The notes under the pieces are model-generated. The model did no database searches. It was not told the origin of the DNA and worked only from the letters and a program-made list of their open reading frames with translations. A stretch of 64,000 nt of DNA, from contig JAMWET010001218.1 of assembly GCA_024036415.1 (NCBI GenBank), positions 186,001-250,000 of the forward strand, given 5' to 3'. This DNA comes from Prochilodus magdalenae. Its lineage: Eukaryota > Chordata > Actinopteri > Characiformes > Prochilodontidae. The translations under genes and the position numbers were made by a program. Shown one piece after another: positions 12,001 to 25,400 of the stretch. Position 1 is the stretch's first letter; each line of letters opens with the position of its first letter.

Positions 12001-15000
12001 ACAGATATCCTTTTGAGATTGCTGTAAGCTCCGTTTGAATTAGCTAAACTTATTTCTAGTCATGTTTTACTCGTTGAAAGTGATTTTAGTAAGATAAACC
12101 TTCCATTATATTGACTGATAATTTGACTACCTTTTAAGAAGCATGCTGAAGAAGCAAACCAAATGATCTGCTAGTATAATGGGCTCATCTGTCTCACTAA
12201 TGCAAGCACGTGATTCTAGTAAGCTGGAAATACAGCATGTTAAATAATCTTAAAATTAGCCTACAACAATCTAAAATTGTAATTGTAAGATATATCAGCT
12301 AGATATAAGATTATTTATCTTGCCAAAATATCATTGCTACAGTTCACCAGCTTCAACACATTCAGTGTGGGCATCATAGACTCTATAGCAGTTATAATAA
12401 TACATTTTTAGTAAAGACAGCAGTGTAGTTCTCCCTGTTTCTGAATCCCCCCTAGTGGCCATTCTGCCACACTTCATCTCTGATGTCTTTAGTTTGTATG
12501 ATCAAATGAAGTATTCTGCAGTCAGGACTGTTATCAGATTAATTAGGGCACTGCTGCTGTATGTGTGAAATGTTCCAACTCTCTGGGTTCACCAGCTCTC
12601 AGTGTACTGTCACATTGTGACCCATGCTTTATTTGATTTTCATTCAGCCTGTATAGGGTGTTTTTGGTCTGGGCACCTTCACACCTTCACTACTACCACT
12701 TGGCCGGGAGAGAAACATGATATATGCAGTGTTGTAAACTGTGATCCAGTGTTTATGTAATATTTGCAATATAAAAATATGATATCAGCGCGTGCAGATT
12801 TAGTGGTGGGCAAAAAGACTGTTTTTCATTATTATGATCATTTACTTTACATTACACCATAATACACCATCCTGAGCATAAAGTGGTAATCGATAGTATG
12901 TAAGGAACATTGACCAACTGCATGTTTTATTCCAAAAAGGGCCATAATTCCACAGATTAATTAGATATTGTTTAGTGCAGTATGATGGAGCTCAGTGCAT
13001 TGAGTTATAATGCCACATTGCAGTCGTGGTATTGGTAATTGGACCTTTTATCTTTAATGTTATACCTGCAATTAGAGCCATATAAAGTCTAAATTCTACA
13101 TCCATACACTCATCCAAAAACTTATTACACCCAGAAGGCAGTGTGGGATTGCAGTGCTATTGGGAAGGAAGATAAAAGTTGCCAGGAACATGGATGATAA
13201 ACGTAGACTGACATGGGTAATATTTATAGAGCTACACATACAGAAGTAGTGTCTCTCAGTATGGTGTCAGGCCACATGTCTCAGTATGGAGTAGTAGTTC
13301 CTAATGGTGTCCTGTGATAACCCATTACATGCAGCTTGAATATTCTCACACAGTTCCTGCAGATTGTGCAGTAGGGGTGGAGTGACACCAGGCCTTCTGG
13401 TTGCGTGGTGCATGACAACAAATCATTCATCTTGGTGCTGACCACAGGGCCTCCACACATGGATTTTCTGGTCATCTCCCCCAAGACTAAAGCGGGACTC
13501 GTCACTGAAGATGACCCGCTGCCATTCTGAGTCACTCCATGACAGTCTGGCACGACACCATTGCAGTGTTTGGTGTTGCTGACGTGGTGTTAAGGGCAGT
13601 CACTTTGTATATGTCTGTGTACATGTGTGACCAAGTGTGAAACTTGAATCATTTGCATGTCTCACAATGTCAAACCTACCCACCAAGTTTCATTCCTGTC
13701 ACTTGATTCCTTCTGGGTACAGCTATTTAACTTTTTTTTTTATTTAAGTGTATTTACTTATGGTTTTACATTGCATGGACAAACCTAGCTGTGTGCTAAG
13801 GCTATGAATCAAATCTGCGTTCTCTCTGAATTTCTTTTCTGTGTGGTGGAATTCCCAGGTGCATGGAAAAGCTAGACGAGAAGTGGAGCAGTGTGGATTT
13901 CTCTGAGTGTGACCAAGAAGAACAGCCAGTCACTGCCCAAGCTTGCCTCCTGCCTTGCCCTGGTCACTGTGTGACATCAGAGTGGAGTCAGTGGAGTGAA
14001 TGCCTTGCGGTTAGTAACTGACCGATCGATTACCTTAAAATAAATCAAATCTGTCACTGACCAAAAATAAACTCAGCTGTAGAAAGTGTGAGCAGTTGTG
14101 TGTCTTTCTCCAGGGCTGTAATGAGAGAGAATTGATGTGGAGGAGTAGGACAGTGCTGAGGATGCCAGGAAGTGGACACACCTGTCCTCAGCTAAATCAA
14201 ACTCTGTCCTGTGCCAACACCACCTGCCTTTCATATTCCTATGCTTACTCAGGTACTCACACGCACTGACACTTCCCAGGCACTTGGTTAGAAACTCTTG
14301 ACTCTTGACTTCATAGCCCTGTAGCAGTTTTACACTGACTCTGGAATAGGGCTGTCCAATGCCGTTTTCCCTTTTGACCAACTCATTGATCAAGCAGCTG
14401 CACATATTCACAGTCAGTGATGAATCCAGGACGTCCAGCACAAGACGTTTTTTTTCTTAATGAATTGATTCCCACTATTGTAAATGAGAATGTCTATGCT
14501 GATTGGTAATCTAATGTATTAGTACTTCTCATTAGTATTTGAATAATTAAATACTGGAGGAGAAAGAAGATTTCCTGATTAACCAGTTTTCCACTTGCAG
14601 TTTTAGCCGTTTCAGTACGGTAATGCTTGAAGAGTTTACATACAAGCATTATTTTATTGGAAAAAATGTACAGAGAATTACAGGCCTGCATTGCTTCCCA
14701 GTAATCATTATATATAATAACAGGCCGTAAGTGTTTCCCCCTGGCGTAATCACTTCAGTAACCTGGTTACACTAGTGCCACAGTTGTATAGCTGTTAGCT
14801 AGATCAGCCAAGTAAGTAGAAGGTCATTATTTATTTCCACACTAAACCTTCGCTTTGGAGATGGATCTCTCAGCAGCCTGTTGATGCTAAAAAGATATAA
14901 AGAAAGTAGCCTACTGCTATAGTCAAAAACCTGAAGCTTCCTCAGACTGTGATCCATGCTCATGAGATAAAGAAACAAGAGCAATGCTGTTCACTAATGG

Positions 15001-18000
15001 CAAGACAGGTTATTATATGATGTAGATTAGACAGTAAGGGAGGGGACACTCTACCTATATTCAACATTCATGTCATTATGTCTTTTAATTAACTTAAAAC
15101 TACTGTGTCTTCTGTGCTATTGTACTTCCCATGTTTTCACAATGCAGTCTACCACACTACATATCTTCTCTAGTGAGTTTAGTTTAGGAAAATGTAACTT
15201 TTGGGAAAATTACTTACTGGTTTTATACGTTTCCCACACCCAAAGTAGTTCAGTCATATGCCTAGGTTACAAGTCCTGTGACTTGACACTTGAGTCATGA
15301 ATTTGATGACTTGACACTTGATTTGACAAAATCCAAGAAAACTTGCTATTTGAACTTTGATTTGAACATCAATGATTTGGACTGAACTTTCCATCTATAT
15401 TCAGTTTAGCTTCTTTTAGTTTGGTGAGCAAAGCCTGTATTTTAGTCTTACGCTCCCAAAATGATCAAATCATCTCCAACTATAATTAAGTTTATAATTA
15501 TAATTATACAGTATTTGCATAATTCTTTACATGTACAGTAGTGCTACTCTAATTTCAGTGTTGCTGAGCTCTGCTAAAGTCTGAGTAGACTGATAAATCA
15601 GTGTGATGGTCGGTTATTAATCTCAGTGTTACTGAGCTCTGCTAAAGCCTGAGTAGACTGATAAATCAGTGTGATGGTCAGTTATTAATCTCAGTGTTAC
15701 TGAGCTCTGCTAAAGCCTGAGTAGACTGATAAATCAGTGTGATGGTCGGTTATTAATCTCAGTGTTACTGAGCTCTGCTAAAGCCTGAGTAGACTGATAA
15801 ATCAGTGTGATGGTCAGTTATTAATCTCAGTGTTACTGAGCTCTGCTAAAGCCTGAGTAGACTGATAAATCAGTGAGATGGTCAGTTATTAATCTCAGTG
15901 TTACTGAGCTCTGCTAAAGTCTGAGTAGACCGATAAATCAGTGTGCTAGTCAGTTATTAATCTCAGTGTTACTGAGCTCTGCTAAAGTCTGAGTAGACTG
16001 ATAAATCAGTGTGATGGTCGGTTATTAATCTCAGTGTTACTGAGCTCTGCTAAAGCCTGAGTAGACTGATAAATCAGTGTGATGGTCAGTTATTAATCTC
16101 AGTGTTACGGAGCTCTGGTAAAGTCTGAGTAGACTGATAAATCAGTGTGATGGTCAGTTATTAATCTCAGTGTTACTGAGCTCTGCTAAAGTCTGAGTAG
16201 ACCGATAAATCAGTGTGATGGTCAGTTATTAATCTCAGTGTTGCTGAGCTCTGCTAAAGTCTGAGTAGACCGATAAATCAGTGTGCTAGTCAGTTATTAA
16301 TCTCAGTGTTACTGAGCTCTGCTAAAGCCTGAGTAGACCGATAAATCAGTGTGATGATCAGTTATTAATCTCAGTGTTACTGAGCTCTGCTAAAGCCTGA
16401 GTAGACTGATAAATCAGTGTGATGATCAGTTATTAATCTCAGTGTTACTGAGCTCTGCTAAAGTCTGAGTAGACTGATAAATCAGTGTGCTGGTCAGTTA
16501 TTAATCTCAGTGTTACTGAGCTCTGCTAAAGCCTGAGCAGACTGATAAATCAGTGTGATGGTCAGTTATTAATCTCAGTGTTACTGAGCTCTGCTAAAGT
16601 CTGAGTAGACTAATAAATCAATGGATGTATATTTTTGGTCACATAGTTTACATTAATAAGGACTTACTTTTCTGCAGCCATAATTATAACCATGATAAGA
16701 CATATATCATAACTTCACCTATGTCTGATTTACAGACTGGAGCAGTTGTAGGCTCAGTGACAATGCTGTATGTGGCCAAGGAACTAAGACACGCCTACTG
16801 AACTGCGTCCGCAGTGACGGGAAGCTGGTGGAGCTAAATAAGTGCAAAGAGGTGAGGAGCCACTCTGCCTACTGCACTCCTTACATTAAATGAAGTCTTC
16901 AGAAACACGTGACATGTTAAATACTGATATACTGAAATTTGATTTATACTTGTTTTCTCTCTCTCTTTTTCTCTCACTTTGGATCAGTGGGGTCCTTCAC
17001 GAGGGAAGCTCTCTGCTCCGTGTGAAGTGAGCTGTCCAGTTGACTGTCTGCTGTCTGACTGGTCGCTTTGGTCAGAGTGCTCACACACCTGCGGAGCCCA
17101 AAGTACGACCATACACTTGAACTACAGTCCATTACATATCAGTGCATTTTGTTATAATTACACGAGTGGATAAAACAAGCTTCATCATAAACTGGTTATT
17201 AGTTAATATTATCAATAATTCAACGTAGAGCCGAATATAAAATCATGTAGACGCAGGATAAATGAAGTTTTCATTAATAGGGTCTAATGAGAGCAGCAGC
17301 AGCAGTACTGCGTCAGTAGTTTGCTTTGTTTCTTATTGACAATGTTTTTTCTTTTAAGTCCTGATGTGGTATTTTTCTTGCTTGTGGGGTCCCCTTACAG
17401 CTAAGGGGGTGTAATGTGCTATCACACCACTATTGTGAAACTGAAGATTACAGAACTGGCAAATACATCACAGCTACAACACAGCTACACAGCAACCAAC
17501 ACAAGAGCACTGTCTGAGTGTGTTGTCTAGCAAGTTTGCTAACATCACTTTGCGATCTCTTGCTGGCAGCTACATCTCTGTTGAATTTGCCTGATTTGGC
17601 TGATAATTAAAAGCTAATGTCAAGGATTCATCAACTTTGCTAACACAGCACCAAACAAGTGCAACAACACAAGCCAGCTAATAAGCTATTACCCACTAGT
17701 ATCACAGGAAGAAGGCCAGCTCGGCATCTGTCCTGCATCCTTTAATCTTTTTCAGCTCTTGTAAAAGCCAGTCTAAGATTTAGTGTTTACTGAGCATTTT
17801 CATTGTGTTCGGTGTGTAACTTTCTGTTCTCCGGATATGGGCAGTTTATTGTAAATGGATTAAGCAAGTAATTTTGGATCATTCCTAACGGTTTGCCATT
17901 AAATGCCCAAACAATGTAAAGAGCAGTCAACATTTTCAAATGGCATAAGAAGAGCATGTTTTGATATGACAGGAATGGTAAAATTCACTGTAAAAAACTC

Positions 18001-19402
18001 TGGTTCATCACAGTTAAATACTGGCCTGTGGTTTCAGCTTTCTCACTGGCTCCTGCCATCAGCTATTTGCATATTGTTTTACCCACCCGTTTTATGTTCA
18101 CTCACCCCCTGGCCTACCTTTCATTGTGTGTAAGAGTTTGGGTATCAGTCCTATGGGACTCAACCTTCCATTTTGATTATGTAACGCTGTTGCAATCCAT
18201 CACATCAGGTGTCTTTTATTTTTGTAACAAGTGTTCAGATTTAGCAGCTCAAGTGGGCCAGGACTAAGAATGAACTGAATTAGACGTGGGTGTATTAACA
18301 GGTCTCAAAGTTCATTTTGTGAGGGTAACTTGCACCTACAGCCACCATTGATTTGGCTCAGCTGTTAACCTTGGAGTATTAGTCCCATATATGCAAAGGG
18401 ATGTAGCCTGGGGGAAAGTCAACATGAAGACGGTGAGTATGCAAATAGATGAACCCAGGAGCCAGAAACCCAAAAGATGAAACCCTGCTGCTAAAAACGT
18501 TACTGTAATTTTACCAGAAATTGTTGGTGCTTGATCGTAATAAATCAGGATAAATCTGTAAAATAACATTCTTTATCTGCAAAACCAGTTTTTATTAGGA
18601 TATGTTACTTATAGTTTATGTTTTATTGGCAGCCAATGTTGCAAGTCATTTGACTGTGTTTTTATGATCTTGTGTTTTTATTGCATTCAAATTTGCAATT
18701 GAACGTGCGCAACCATCCTTCCCTCGGCTAATGAACACATTTTCTAGCAGTCATCATGCAGGCAGTGTCTAAAAGCTCTCGTGTCTAAATAAAGACATGT
18801 AAAATGGTTCAACAAGTTAAAAGTTATCGGCTGACCTTTATTTCCGCTCCGTGTTTGCGAGCATTAAGTGCATAATTGCTCACTTTGTAATCAGAGTTCC
18901 AGAAAATGCGATGGAAGCGAGCTTGGGCTAAAATCATTACATTAGGGAGAAATTATTAGCCACTAAAAATCTATTCAGTTGATAGTATGTGCGTGTGCTA
19001 GGGGCCGCTTATGAGAGCAGAAAATGTGACTTGGTAATTAAGAAACAACGCAGTCTTTCAGGTCCCACCGAGACCCTCCCCTCTGAAGTATTGACTCGTT
19101 AGTGGGTTAATTAAAACTCTAATCTGGCTCATTCATCTCCATTCAGGCCTCCATGAACCCCACTGAGGAAACTCTGCCCCAGGTGCTTATTACAGCTAAC
19201 TACATAAACACTGCTCCCACTAGGAATTGGGCTCTGCTAACAACTCTGTGTGTGTGCGTGTGCATGTGTGCATACGTGTGTGTGTGTACGCGTATGTGTG
19301 TGTGTGTGTGTGTGTGTGCGTGTGCATGTGTGCATACGTGTGTGTACGCGTATGTGTGTGTGTGTGTGTGTGTTTGTGTGTATGTGTGTGTGTGTGTGTG
19401 CG

Positions 19403-19454
<52 letters not shown>

Positions 19455-22400
19455 TCAGGTCAGATGACTCGGTCCAGATTAGTTCTGCAGCAGGCTGGAG
19501 AGGGTGGCCGTCCCTGCCCCTCTCAGCTCTCCCAATCTAAGCCCTGTCCTATCAGGCCCTGCTACAGCTGGAGGCTGGCAGAGTGGACCTCCTGCAGGGT
19601 TGAGGTATCAGCATCTGCTGTACAGCCCATAAACACACATGAAGCTTGGTAGTTTGTAGCAGGACTATTACAGTTGAACCCCCAACCCACTTCTGGCTAG
19701 AAATCCTTTGTAGTCATTGATTGTCTAATATCTGGAACCCATAGACATCACCACATCCTGGGTTTCTTTCTCAGTAAAGCTGTGCCAAACTTTTTCTTCA
19801 GTTCCTGATTTTGTTTGGGATGCTTTGCCTTCAATTAGGGATTGGATTAAGGTCACGTGAACGTTGTCATTTGTCAGCATTTGCTGCTAAATCTGAAAAT
19901 ATAATTCCATGCACATCAGAATTCATCCTCCTGCTTTTATCAGCAGCCACATCATTAGTACATACAAGGCAATCAGTTGTATACTACCTCCATCATGCTT
20001 CACAGATGAGAAGGTATGGCATGATTAATGAGCAGTTCCTTTGTAATGCCGGTCTCTTCCTATTGGTTTGATTTTGTCTATAAGATGGCGTTTCAGAACT
20101 GTACAGACTAACCCTGATCTGGTCTTTCTTTTGAGGCTTGCTAATGGTATATACCTTGGTTTAGGTCTTTACTCTGGTGAAGGCTTATTCACAGATATGC
20201 CAACCTCCTGGAGGGTATTCCGAATCTGTCTACCTTTAGTGAAGGGGCTTTTCTTTAGCAGGGAAGAAATTCTGTCATTCACTGATGTATTTCTTTCCAT
20301 GGTATTCCAAATTTTCATTTTCACTACTGAGTTTCCAGGTCACTGACTGGCACTGAAGCTCTTTGGCTGTTGTATTATGATTTCAAACGTGAATGCCACA
20401 CTAGAAATCTCCTCCAGACCCCTTTATCTATATAAGTGAAATAAGGATATAATAACACCAACCTTAACAACAGCTGGTCAGTCTGTTGTCTAATTAATTT
20501 TCAGTTTCTAAAATGGGAGAGCTATATATGATAAATCTTGTTATTCTTACACAGATTTTTATTGTAGACAATTTAATCTGATCACATTGCACATAGGTAG
20601 AATGTAATTTTTAATATAAATCAGCCAAAAAATGTGTTTAAGGTGGTACTAACTTTAAGTAGTAATTGGGCTACAGATACAAACAGGGTGTGAGGACTGG
20701 ATTCATAGATTGAGAAGAGGTGCTACAGTGCAGTGAGTGTCTTGTACCATGTGTGGAAAATGGCTCCAAAGAATATGTTAATGATTGGCTACAGGGAGTG
20801 TTTTCATTTGGGCGTGCCAAAGACCATAGGTGGAAGGAAGCAGCTGAAACTGCAGGTGTATGGAAGCGTGCGGTCATACCAGTCTACCAGCAGTGGGTAA
20901 AATCCCAGTCTATAGGAAATTCTCCTCAGAATTGTGCCTGAGAAGGCATCCACCAAATCTGGCCCAACTGCACAGTATTTTGATGCAGGAGTGGCTGAAC
21001 ACTGATGAACTTTTCAGTTGCAGGTATCGAGTTTTTTTGTGAGGTTAGCTTAGATTACCAGTCAGATAAATCATAATAAAATATTTCACCCAAAATGTTC
21101 CCAAGAAGGATAGAACTGCCTAGAATCTCCCTAAAATGATTCTCAACCTACCCAAACTGTATGACGCAGTATGATTCAGCAGGCAACCACGCAACAGACA
21201 ACAGGTGTTTTAACTCACCTTGAGTGCACATACGTCACACAAGCATCTGGATGCCACAGACTGCTTTTGTGATATCTGTTTTTTTAATTTAGAAAAAAAT
21301 GCTAATCTTCATTTTCCAACCTGAAGATATAAACATGCAATCAGCAGAAACCACACAGGCGGGATAAATCCCTTCCAAGTAAACCATCACAATTTCCAGC
21401 ATATAGGAGTACCAATGTTTATCTGCAGGTATGCATACTCCTTTGTTCCCTCACTCTGAACACTTAAATTGCACTCCAATCTTACTGTACAGCCCCACTG
21501 GGACCACAGAAGGAGAAGCGAGCGGAGAAGTTCAATGTGTCAATATATACCATAATAACTCAGGCTGCAAACTGGCGAGCTGGGGTATGAGCTGACTGCC
21601 AATAATAAAATCTTTTGAATGTCTGATCGATAAGGAGTTACAGACATACAGCACTGCGTCCAACACCTTTCCCTCGGCCCTTCCTTACAAAGGAGCCTAG
21701 CTGAATAATCCTGCAGCTCTCCAGTTCAGGTCATGTTTTAAATGCATAGTGAAATTCTTTTTGCTCTTACATCAGCCGCCTCAACATCTGGCCATTCATT
21801 TCAGTAGTTTACTAGTAGTTAACTGACCCATTGCTGTTAGCTGATTAATGTAACATTTATTGTCATAGATTCTGTGCAAAATTCAAGACTGGAATTTGAA
21901 TTTAACCACCTCTGTGTCCTACATGATACATGGTACACTGGGAAGGCTATCCTTCATGACTTAAGTGGCGAACAGGTAGTGTATTCAGATTTGAAAATAA
22001 AACTATTATAGGCCACTATACATAGCAGAAGAAACATGACACAACTTCATATTAAGAAGGCTACAGATAAAAATGAGAAAAGTGCATTTCCTGAAGAGAA
22101 TGCAAAGTGTTGTTAGCTGGTTGCTAAGGTGTTGCTAAAATAACTGGGAGTGTATGGGAGAAACAAGGGATGACACATGCATGATGACACAAAATGCATG
22201 AGACTGTAGGAAGAAAAGAGTGAAGGAGGCGAGGTCGGTGGAGGACAAACAGACAAGTGTGGGTCAGACCAACGTGAAACTAGTGTCTGTTGGTCTACAG
22301 GGGTACAGTAGATGGACATGCATTTTTCCACCCTATGCATTCTTAATGGGAAATATTGAGAATTGAGAAAGCTGTATACAAGCATACCATTCCCAATCAG

Positions 22401-25400
22401 ACTGAACATTCCGGGGTTGAAGAATAATTGATAGCTCGAAAACTGAAACTAGTTAGACATGCTTTTTCCATCTCCAGTAAAGTTAGCATTTCAGAGATGC
22501 AAGGTTTTGCTCCAACAGTGACAACATACTGCTATAACCTTTTTTCTGAAACCTTGTAGAGCTGTGTTACTTTTGTTATGGCTCATATCATTTAATTTAA
22601 TGTGAAATATTAAATGTTTGTTTTGAACCAGATCTCGTATATACGCAGTAGACACTGAAATGTACAGTATGTGTGGACACCCAGTGTAAGAATGTAGTCC
22701 ATAGTGTTTGAATTAAGGATATGCGGGTGTGTGTGTGTGTTTGTAGGGTGCCGAGTGTGGAGAAGGAGTGAGGGAGAGGAATCTGTCCTGTGTGATGCAC
22801 TGGGGCTCCATCTCCGGGCCTCCCCTTCCTAAAGCAGTGCATGAGGACAGGTGTATGGAAAGCAGACTAAGCAAGGTTATTGGGACCGAGCTGTGGCAGC
22901 CCTGCTCCATACCTTGTCCAGGTCAGACACACAAACACACACACCCTGTCACATCCTGTCTTGTCTTGACCCTGTTTGTCTGTTTTCTCTGGCTTTCTGT
23001 TTCTTGTCACTTCTTTTTGTTGTCCTGGTCCATGTGCTTCTGTTTGCTTTGGTTACTGCTCCTCCTTTCTCCGCCCCCTTGTCAGGCCACTCACCTGTCC
23101 CTAGTTTGTAGCCCCGCCCCTTACCAGGTGTTCCTCGTTAGTCCTTGTTGTTTTATACTCCCTGGTGTTCCCTTTGTTCAGGCTTGGTGTTCTGTCTCCA
23201 TGTCTGTTGTCTTTGTATCCGTATTCCCAGTTTGCTAGTTTCTTTGGTTTTGTTTGAATTTCCTTCTCGTTAAAGACTTGCGCTTACATCCCGTCTCCTC
23301 GTCTTGTCCCTACGTGACACACCCTCCACTCACTGTCATTTCCAGAGAAGAAAAGAAATACAGGAAAAGCTCCTCATCTTACAGATTGCTTAAGACATGA
23401 GGTTCTGTATATGGGTCCACACTTCAGTTGCTTACAATCATGACTGTATTATTTCCATATTAGTTTATTAGCATTTACCTGTTTAGAGGCACCATAGAAC
23501 ACATTTATTCAGTATTTAAATTGTTGGCTGATTTATACTTAGAAGGTAACACATGCACCAGTGCGGTTTTACACACCCATTTACACCCAATGATTTAGCC
23601 CTAGAGTGTTACCACTTTTTTGATGAAGCTGCTCCATTTATCAGTCTCTTCAGTGGCAAACTCTGAGCGTAGCTGCTCAGAAATGTCCAAGGAGAAACTG
23701 TCTGCAGTGAAATGTGCAGAGCGAACTGACCTGTTTGAATGAAAGTTGACCAAGATCTTGTTAAAGGTGTGGGTGCTGAGGTTGGCTCCTTATTGGCTCC
23801 TTGTTTTAAAGATTATTACACAGTTACATTCAGTTCTATGTGCTGAACTCTCCCTGTTCATTTATGCCAATGTAAAAAAAGGTGTATACCCAAAACTGTC
23901 AGTCCAGCACATAAATTAACTGCAGTATGTATTTTATTACATAACTATTTAATTATGCAACTTCATATACATTTTGTAGTATTACAATAATATTAAAATA
24001 AAATATTCTGGAAATTAAAACGACAATAATAACCCGTTTGAAGGATCTCTTAGGAAAAAAAGTTTCCTATTAAGTCAATGTCAGACGTTTTTTCAGAATA
24101 CTGTCCTTGTGACCTGTCCCATTAGGAGACTGTCACCTGACTGAATGGTCAGCATGGAGCGCGTGCCAGCTACTATGTCTGGATGGGAGGAGTTTTGAGA
24201 CGTCGGGGCGGCAGGCGAGGTCCAGAGCAGTGATCATGCAGGTTCCAGAGAGCAAAGACTCGTGTCCCAGCCAAGTCTATGAGACACGACCATGCCAAGG
24301 TACACGGTTACGCGGTCGGCTCTAATTAAGGCGGCCGTGAGTCTGCCCTTGCCTGGAGTTATATTACTAAGATAACTTTGTACTGCGTAACTTTGAATGC
24401 TGTGAATATGTGTGCTGCCCACTTAAAGCTTTTTAAAACTTTTTTCCTGAATGTTTTGGATGAATAAGCATCAGTCAAATGACCTAGCAGTTGTTTACCT
24501 TTGACAGCCACTGCATATGTGTGTGTTTACATGCAGGAGGAACATGTTTCAGTTATGAGTGGGTCACTGGTGGATGGAGGAATAATCAGAGAGCTGTATG
24601 GTGCCAGCGGTCCGACGGGGTTAACGTCACTGGTATACTTACTATAATAATAATATTTTTTTCATTTTGCAAATTCTTTTATTCTGAGTGGCTCACAAAG
24701 TGTGAAAGTCAAGCCAATGCAAAATATGTAAAGAAACTGGAGGAAAGATAGCCAAGAGCCTCTTAAAGATAACAGCCCTATCACTGATCTAGTTAAGTAC
24801 ATACAAGTGTAGACCTTAAGCATTAGTAGGATAGAAACTAGATTTGAACGAGTAAATAAATAAATACAAAAATTAATAAATGCCAAAAGTGCAGAGGATT
24901 ATTAAAGAAAATTAAAAAATGATTCAGAAGTCAAGAGCAAACAGCAGAACAGTAGTGCACTTAATTAATTTGATACTTTTGAAGTTATGCCAGTTTGTAT
25001 GCATTTATAATCATTTTCTTAGTCATCTTCTAAACATATTTCATACGGGTGACGGGGGATGTCGGGTCTTATTCCATCACCCAGTGGGTGGAAAAAAGCA
25101 GGAAACTCCCTGAACAGCCAAAATCTACACATTCACACGTAGTGGCAATTTAGCATCTCCAATTCACCTGACCATAACTCCATATGACTGGACTGTGAGA
25201 GGAAACCGGAGAACCTGGTTTAAACTCATGTGGATACGGCGCGAACATGCTAACCCACAGACAGGACCGTGGATACAAACCCAGACCCAGGCCCAGCGCC
25301 ACACGCATTTATAATCCATTGTAATTCATAGAAGATTTATGGAAAATGGCATTTTTGTAGGTGCTGATAAACATACGTTCACAGTTATAAAGCAGTTTAT

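Noticed and set aside
14073..14441. 122-codon minus-strand frame over exon 6
   Set aside because: It is antisense to a confirmed thsd7b exon and resembles no known protein.
6808..16624. CRISPR-like array in the regular 35-bp and 68-bp repeats
   Set aside because: The repeats are contiguous with no unique spacers, lie in vertebrate introns, and have no cas genes nearby. They are minisatellites.
19153..19652. Cys/Val-rich open frames upstream of and overlapping exon 9
   Set aside because: The N-terminal part is the TG microsatellite in the intron. Only 19,459-19,604 in one frame matches thsd7b.
22768..23238. 156-codon frame through exon 10 into intron 10
   Set aside because: Only the exon part matches THSD7B. 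The extension reads through a good donor (GTCAGA) into a solo-LTR-like element.
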